Assembly: GCA_934271235.1 (NCBI GenBank)
Contig: CAKQQT010000030.1
Coordinates: 1-18,080, forward strand
Reading direction: 5' to 3'
Length of the DNA stretch: 18,080 nucleotides
Source: an uncultured Clostridia bacterium
Lineage (GTDB): Bacteria > Bacillota > Clostridia > Peptostreptococcales > Anaerovoracaceae
Below the pieces are notes generated by a model that made no database searches, was not told the origin of the DNA, and worked only from the letters and a program-made list of their open reading frames with translations. Shown piece by piece: positions 14,617 to 18,080 of this stretch. The translations under genes and the position numbers were made by a program. Every line of letters begins with the position of its first letter. Position 1 is the first letter of the stretch.

Positions 14617-14648
14617 AAAGTGGTAATAAAGCATTTTATGAAACGCGC

Positions 14649-14781
14649 AAAGGGATATCCCTTTGTTAGTTACAATGTAACTAACAAAGGGATATCCCTT
14701 TGTTAGTTACAATGTAACTAACAAACCTCTCCTACGTGCAAGATGAAAAAATGCATAAAAATAAAGAAAGGGGAGTTAGTA
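14649..14781 (+). promoter_or_regulatory. Palindromic 5' leader of gene 3 (two-unit form)
   Basis: Units at 14649-14685 and 14686-14722 are identical to those before gene 1, including the AAT loops, so the 25-bp-arm hairpin can form. CTCTCCT (14727-14733) faces AGGGGAG (14769-14775) with one G-U pair. The outer pairing is reduced to ACTAA (14717-14721) with TTAGT (14776-14780). Confidence 0.72.
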
Positions 14782-17046
14782 ATGAAAAGAAAACTACTTG
14801 TTCTTTTAATGGCAATTTTAGTGGTTATGGCAATGATGCCGACGACAGCGTTTGCGGCAGGCGGTACTATTGATGTCAGAGGCAACGTGACGGTTACCGA
14901 GATTGATTATGTGCCAACCTGCTATGATAATCTATATCTCGGCCACTTTAATGTCAACGGTAAAGCAACAGAAAGCAAAACTCGGCTGACACATACGGTA
15001 TTACCGCTTGTCCAGTGGTCAGTTGGTTACAATATCTATCAGGTAATTCCTTCTGCCTATCGATACTACGTATCCAACATTAAGGATCCAAACCATATCC
15101 TCGAAAAGATTGAAGGCGGCGTAGGATTAGATAAACTTCAGGGATGGCCGGGGCAGTACGAGTGCTATCAGACAACGGTGATAACTGATGGTAAGACAAA
15201 CGGAACGGCTACGTTCGATATCGACTTAGTCTATGACTTTACAAGATTGGATAATACTATTGGTTGGCCATATCGCGGCAACACGGGTGGGCGTACCTTA
15301 CACTTCACAATCCGTCAGACTGTGGCGGAAACCACCAAGTGCACTGTAACCTATACCGATGGCGTGGATGATGAGGAAATCTTCCCGGATCAGAAATACA
15401 CAGACCTTGCATCGGGAAGCGATACACCTGCTTTCCAGGGTGAAACTCCTACAAGAAAAGGGTATGTGTTTGGTGGCTGGAATCCTACAGTGGCAGCTAA
15501 GGTAACTGAAAATGCAACCTATGAAGCGACTTGGAAGGTTGACTCCAATAATAACGGCATTGCCGATGATGAAGAGACCAAGTACACCGTAATCTATACC
15601 GATGGTGTAGATGATGAAGAAGTCTTTGCAGATGATGTACACGCTGGTCTTCTGTCGGGAACTGCGACGCCTGCTTTCAGAGACGGTACCCCTACGAGAG
15701 ACGGGTATAACTTCATGGGCTGGAATCCTACTGTATCAAACACAGTAACCGGAGATATTACTTATAAAGCGACTTGGGAAGAAGATAAGGGTCAGGAGAC
15801 AACGTATACCGTAACCTACACGGATGGAGTGGCTGACGAAGAAATCTTCCCGGATCAGGAATACACAGATCTTACATCAGGAAGTGACACGCCTGCTTTC
15901 CAGGGTGAAACTCCTACAAGAAAAGGGTATGTGTTTGGTGGCTGGAATCCTACAGTGGCAGCTAAGGTAACTGAAAATGCAACCTATGAAGCGACTTGGA
16001 AGGTTGACTCCAATAATAACGGCATTGCCGATGATGAAGAGACCAAGTACACCGTAATCTATACCGATGGTGTAGATGATGAAGAAGTCTTTGCAGATGA
16101 TGTACACGCTGGTCTTCTGTCGGGAACTGCGACGCCTGCTTTCAGAGACGGTACCCCTACGAGAGACGGGTATAACTTCATGGGCTGGAATCCTACTGTA
16201 TCAAACACAGTAACCGGAGATATTACTTATAAAGCGACTTGGGAAGAAGATAAGGGTCAGGAGACAACGTATACCGTAACCTACACGGATGGCGTGGCTG
16301 ACGAAGAAATTTTCCCGGATCAGAAATACACAGATCTTACATCGGGAAGTGATACACCTGCTTTCCAGGGTGAAACTCCTGCAAGAAAAGGGTATGTGTT
16401 CGGCGGTTGGGATCCTGCAGTAGCAGCTAAGGTAACTGAAAATAGAACCTATACAGCGACTTGGAAGCTTGATTCCAACAACAACGGCGTTGCCGATGAT
16501 GAAGAGACCAAGTACACCGTAACCTATACCGACGGTGTAGACGGCGTAGAAATCTTCCCGGATCAAGTATACAGTAATCTTCTGTCTGGGACTGCGACCC
16601 CTGCTTTTGCAGGTGAAGCTCCAACGAGAAATGGATATAAGTTCATGGGTTGGAACCCTACCGTAACAGATACAGTAACCGGAGATGTTACTTATGTAGC
16701 TACTTGGGAAACAACTTCTGGCGGAAACACTGGCGGCGGCGGAACTACCGGTGGTGGCGGAACAACTCCTGGCGGAAACACCGGCGGTGGAACAACCCCT
16801 GGTGGTGACGACGGTAACGGCGGCACAGTAACACCGGTTGAACCGACCAACCCTACGGAACCTGTAGAACCGGAAGATCCGGCAGTAGATCCGGATGACG
16901 GAAATGCAGGAGATGATAATCAGGCCGATACGCATGAAGTACCGAAGACAGGCGACAACCTGCCGATGGACATTGCGCTTTACGCGTTCCTTGCAGCAGG
17001 CGCTGCACTGGCGATGCGGAAAGCTGCAAAAAAAGAATCTAAATAG
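14782..17046 (+). CDS. Surface gene 3: VPKTG-anchored InlB B-repeat protein
   Basis: A 754-residue secreted protein. The signal peptide (1-25) precedes an unrecognised domain (about 26-190). Six B-repeat (Flg_new/InlB B-repeat type) units follow, each with YTDGV-(D/A)-(D/G)-(E/V)E, TPAF, PTR-GY-F-GW-P-V and TY-ATW in order. Units 2 to 5 alternate two subtypes, and KVDSNNNGIADDEE links them. B-repeats of this kind are common in cell-surface proteins of Listeria and gut bacteria and may serve as spacers or binding modules. A Gly/Thr linker leads to VPKTG (720-724), a hydrophobic span and RKAAKKESK. The frame is open 13 codons upstream (ATG 14743), but AGGGGAG lies 6 nt before 14782 and the shared signal peptide starts there, so 14782 is chosen. 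Confidence 0.9.
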   Translation: MKRKLLVLLMAILVVMAMMPTTAFAAGGTIDVRGNVTVTEIDYVPTCYDNLYLGHFNVNGKATESKTRLTHTVLPLVQWSVGYNIYQVIPSAYRYYVSNIKDPNHILEKIEGGVGLDKLQGWPGQYECYQTTVITDGKTNGTATFDIDLVYDFTRLDNTIGWPYRGNTGGRTLHFTIRQTVAETTKCTVTYTDGVDDEEIFPDQKYTDLASGSDTPAFQGETPTRKGYVFGGWNPTVAAKVTENATYEATWKVDSNNNGIADDEETKYTVIYTDGVDDEEVFADDVHAGLLSGTATPAFRDGTPTRDGYNFMGWNPTVSNTVTGDITYKATWEEDKGQETTYTVTYTDGVADEEIFPDQEYTDLTSGSDTPAFQGETPTRKGYVFGGWNPTVAAKVTENATYEATWKVDSNNNGIADDEETKYTVIYTDGVDDEEVFADDVHAGLLSGTATPAFRDGTPTRDGYNFMGWNPTVSNTVTGDITYKATWEEDKGQETTYTVTYTDGVADEEIFPDQKYTDLTSGSDTPAFQGETPARKGYVFGGWDPAVAAKVTENRTYTATWKLDSNNNGVADDEETKYTVTYTDGVDGVEIFPDQVYSNLLSGTATPAFAGEAPTRNGYKFMGWNPTVTDTVTGDVTYVATWETTSGGNTGGGGTTGGGGTTPGGNTGGGTTPGGDDGNGGTVTPVEPTNPTEPVEPEDPAVDPDDGNAGDDNQADTHEVPKTGDNLPMDIALYAFLAAGAALAMRKAAKKESK
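15427..16292 (+). repeat. Perfect 401-bp internal duplication in gene 3
   Basis: 15427-15827 and 15892-16292 read as identical by eye, with a 465-bp period (155 codons, two B-repeats). Neighbouring units 1 and 6 are clearly diverged, so the duplication is recent or maintained by gene conversion. Confidence 0.9.
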
Positions 17047-17063
17047 TGTTAGCAAATAAAATA

Positions 17064-17115
17064 GGCAGCCAAGGGAAGTTTGCGGCACATTGCCGCAAAT
17101 GAGAGGTAGTCTGCC
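17064..17115 (+). ncRNA. Structured 3' UTR element, copy 3
   Basis: GGCAG (17064-17068) pairs with CTGCC (17111-17115), enclosing TTTGCGGCA (17079-17087), loop CAT, TGCCGCAAA (17091-17099), a perfect stem. The loop-closing pair is A-T here and G-C in the other copies, a true double change. Confidence 0.72.
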
Positions 17116-17145
17116 AATAGATTTGCAAATGTCAAAACCACACCG

Positions 17146-17182
17146 AAAAAGCCGGGCACACAACTTGTGTGCCCGGCTTTTT
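17146..17182 (+). terminator. Rho-independent terminator of gene 3
   Basis: AAAAAGCCGGGCACACA (17146-17162), loop ACT, and a perfect 17-nt complement ending in TTTTT (17166-17182). The arms differ from those after genes 1 and 2, but pairing is kept. Confidence 0.92.
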
Positions 17183-17266
17183 CCATATATGTAAAAACCT
17201 ATAGAAACATCACGGGTGCCTTGCAAATCCAAGGATGTCCTGTAGGTAAAAAAACTGGGAAATGGG

Positions 17267-17295
17267 TTGACGCAAATTCTAAAAAAATATAAAAT
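17267..17295 (+). promoter_or_regulatory. Promoter of surface-protein gene 4
   Basis: TTGACG (17267-17272), a 17-bp spacer and TAAAAT (17290-17295), with the same A-rich upstream phrase. Confidence 0.82.
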
Positions 17296-17328
17296 AGGGT
17301 CGTGGTTAAGACATTTGCTCAGAATCGC

Positions 17329-17432
17329 AAAGGAACATCCCTTTGTTAGTTGTGCTGCAGCTAACATACCTCCCCTATTTGCGAAGAAGAGAAAATGTGT
17401 GAAAAAAAAATAAAGAAAGGAGAGAGATAGTA
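17329..17432 (+). promoter_or_regulatory. Diverged 5' leader of gene 4
   Basis: AAAGGAACATCCCTTT (17329-17344) is a broken version of the palindrome. The following hairpin (17345-17365) reads GTTAGTTGT-GCT-GCAGCTAAC. It pairs only if G-U pairs are allowed, and one A-U pair is replaced by G-C. CTCCCCT (17370-17376) has one A-C mismatch with AGGAGAG (17418-17424), and the outer TTAGTTA is gone (AGATAGTA), so the hidden-site fold looks weak. Confidence 0.65.
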
Positions 17433-18080
17433 ATGAAAAGAAAACTACTCGTTCTTTTGATGGCCATTTTAGTGGTCATGGCTATGATGCCGACGACAGC
17501 GTTTGGTGCGCATGGAACAGGACACCAGATTTCAGTTAAAATCTACAAAGTTGTTCTTGACAGCAGTAAGCCGCTTGGATATCAGACCCCGGTATTTCTC
17601 GACAAAATAACGGTCATTTGCCAAGATAGTACTGGACACAGTGGGTATAACCATAGTGTGAACTTAAAGGAATTCTATCCGACTAACGTAGGTGCGTCAA
17701 CAACGGATTGGTCTGGTTGGGAATTTGATTCGTATTATACGAAGGGGAAAGAGCAAGCAACGTTCTACAACTGGACATCTAGCACAGTTAACGCTACTGC
17801 AAATGTTACAGGGTCTGAACCATATCCTTGCAGCAAGAACTTCTACTTGGTTTATAAAGAGGCTGAACCGCCAGCCCCAAATAGTGGCGATATTGCTAAG
17901 TTAACTAATGCAGTGGATGTTGAATGCACAACAACAGCGGCGAACCATGGAACTAAAACATATCCGGTTGAATCTGGAAAGTACACACTGAGCAAAGTTG
18001 CAAACAAGAAATGCACGCTTGAGCTGACTGCAACTCAGCCATATATTACGCAGTATGATAAGGATGTTGACAAAGCAGGA
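17433..18080 (+). CDS. Surface gene 4 (partial): paralogue of gene 1
   Basis: An open frame of 216 codons running off the window edge. The signal peptide (1-25, MKRKLLVLLMA... ending TAFG) is shared with genes 1-3. Residues about 26-145 form a domain resembling that of gene 1 (both begin with GTGH/NTGH then I-V; both end before a PAP-SGD linker). A first Cys/His module follows, with C-x6-H-x4-Y and a GKYTL phrase. The C-terminus lies outside the window, so the expected VPKTG tail is not visible. AGGAGAG lies 8 nt upstream of ATG 17433. It probably has the same surface role as gene 1. Confidence 0.85.
   Translation, partial: MKRKLLVLLMAILVVMAMMPTTAFGAHGTGHQISVKIYKVVLDSSKPLGYQTPVFLDKITVICQDSTGHSGYNHSVNLKEFYPTNVGASTTDWSGWEFDSYYTKGKEQATFYNWTSSTVNATANVTGSEPYPCSKNFYLVYKEAEPPAPNSGDIAKLTNAVDVECTTTAANHGTKTYPVESGKYTLSKVANKKCTLELTATQPYITQYDKDVDKAG

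Noticed and set aside
14743..14781. Longer N-terminus for gene 3 starting at ATG 14743
   Set aside because: The extra 13 codons are leader sequence containing the ribosome site; the shared signal peptide starts at 14782.
16201..17367. 388-codon - strand open frame opposite gene 3
   Set aside because: It follows the B-repeat periodicity of the + strand gene and crosses its terminator; no start signal.

Overview
The window reads as a chromosomal segment of a low-to-mid GC Gram-positive anaerobe, most likely a member of the Clostridia/Eubacteriales. The basis is strong AGGAGAG-type ribosome sites, a TTG start, an ecfA1-ecfA2-ecfT cluster, and LPXTG-like (VPKTG) wall-anchored proteins. No genus can be named from the sequence alone.

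Region 1 (1-6572) is housekeeping sequence on the + strand. A 245-bp intergenic element with terminal inverted repeats (118-362) precedes a CorA-family divalent-cation channel (557-1609) whose cytoplasmic domain carries a duplicated Ala/Gly/Asp/Thr-rich insert. A non-coding stretch with a 22-bp tandem repeat follows. Next, a near-consensus promoter (2190-2218) drives a tight unit: a YwaF/TIGR02206-type membrane protein, ecfA1 (TTG start), ecfA2, ecfT, trmB and a 51-residue antitoxin-like small gene, ending at a strong hairpin (6544-6569). EcfA1, EcfA2 and EcfT form the shared energising module of ECF vitamin and metal importers; no substrate-binding S component is present.

Region 2 (6573-6970) lies on the - strand: a possible small RNA made of two 38-nt pseudoknot-like repeats, then tRNA-Gly(CCC) with its own promoter and terminator.

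Region 3 (7021-18080) is the remarkable part: at least four tandem, same-strand genes for secreted surface proteins, the last cut by the window edge. Each has its own TTGACG-17-TAAAAT/TAGAAT promoter, a ~150-nt palindromic 5' leader and an almost identical signal peptide. The three complete genes also share an almost identical VPKTG sorting tail, a structured 3' UTR and a terminator. Between these constant ends the bodies differ: Cys/His modules (genes 1 and 4), prealbumin/SpaA-like modules (gene 2) and InlB-type B-repeats (gene 3). The leader can form either an upstream hairpin or a helix that hides the ribosome site, which suggests coordinated post-transcriptional control. The 3' UTR hairpin covaries across the three copies, so it is probably a functional RNA. 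The whole looks like a cassette-style surface-antigen array with matched RNA control elements, and it is the best candidate here for an undescribed system.
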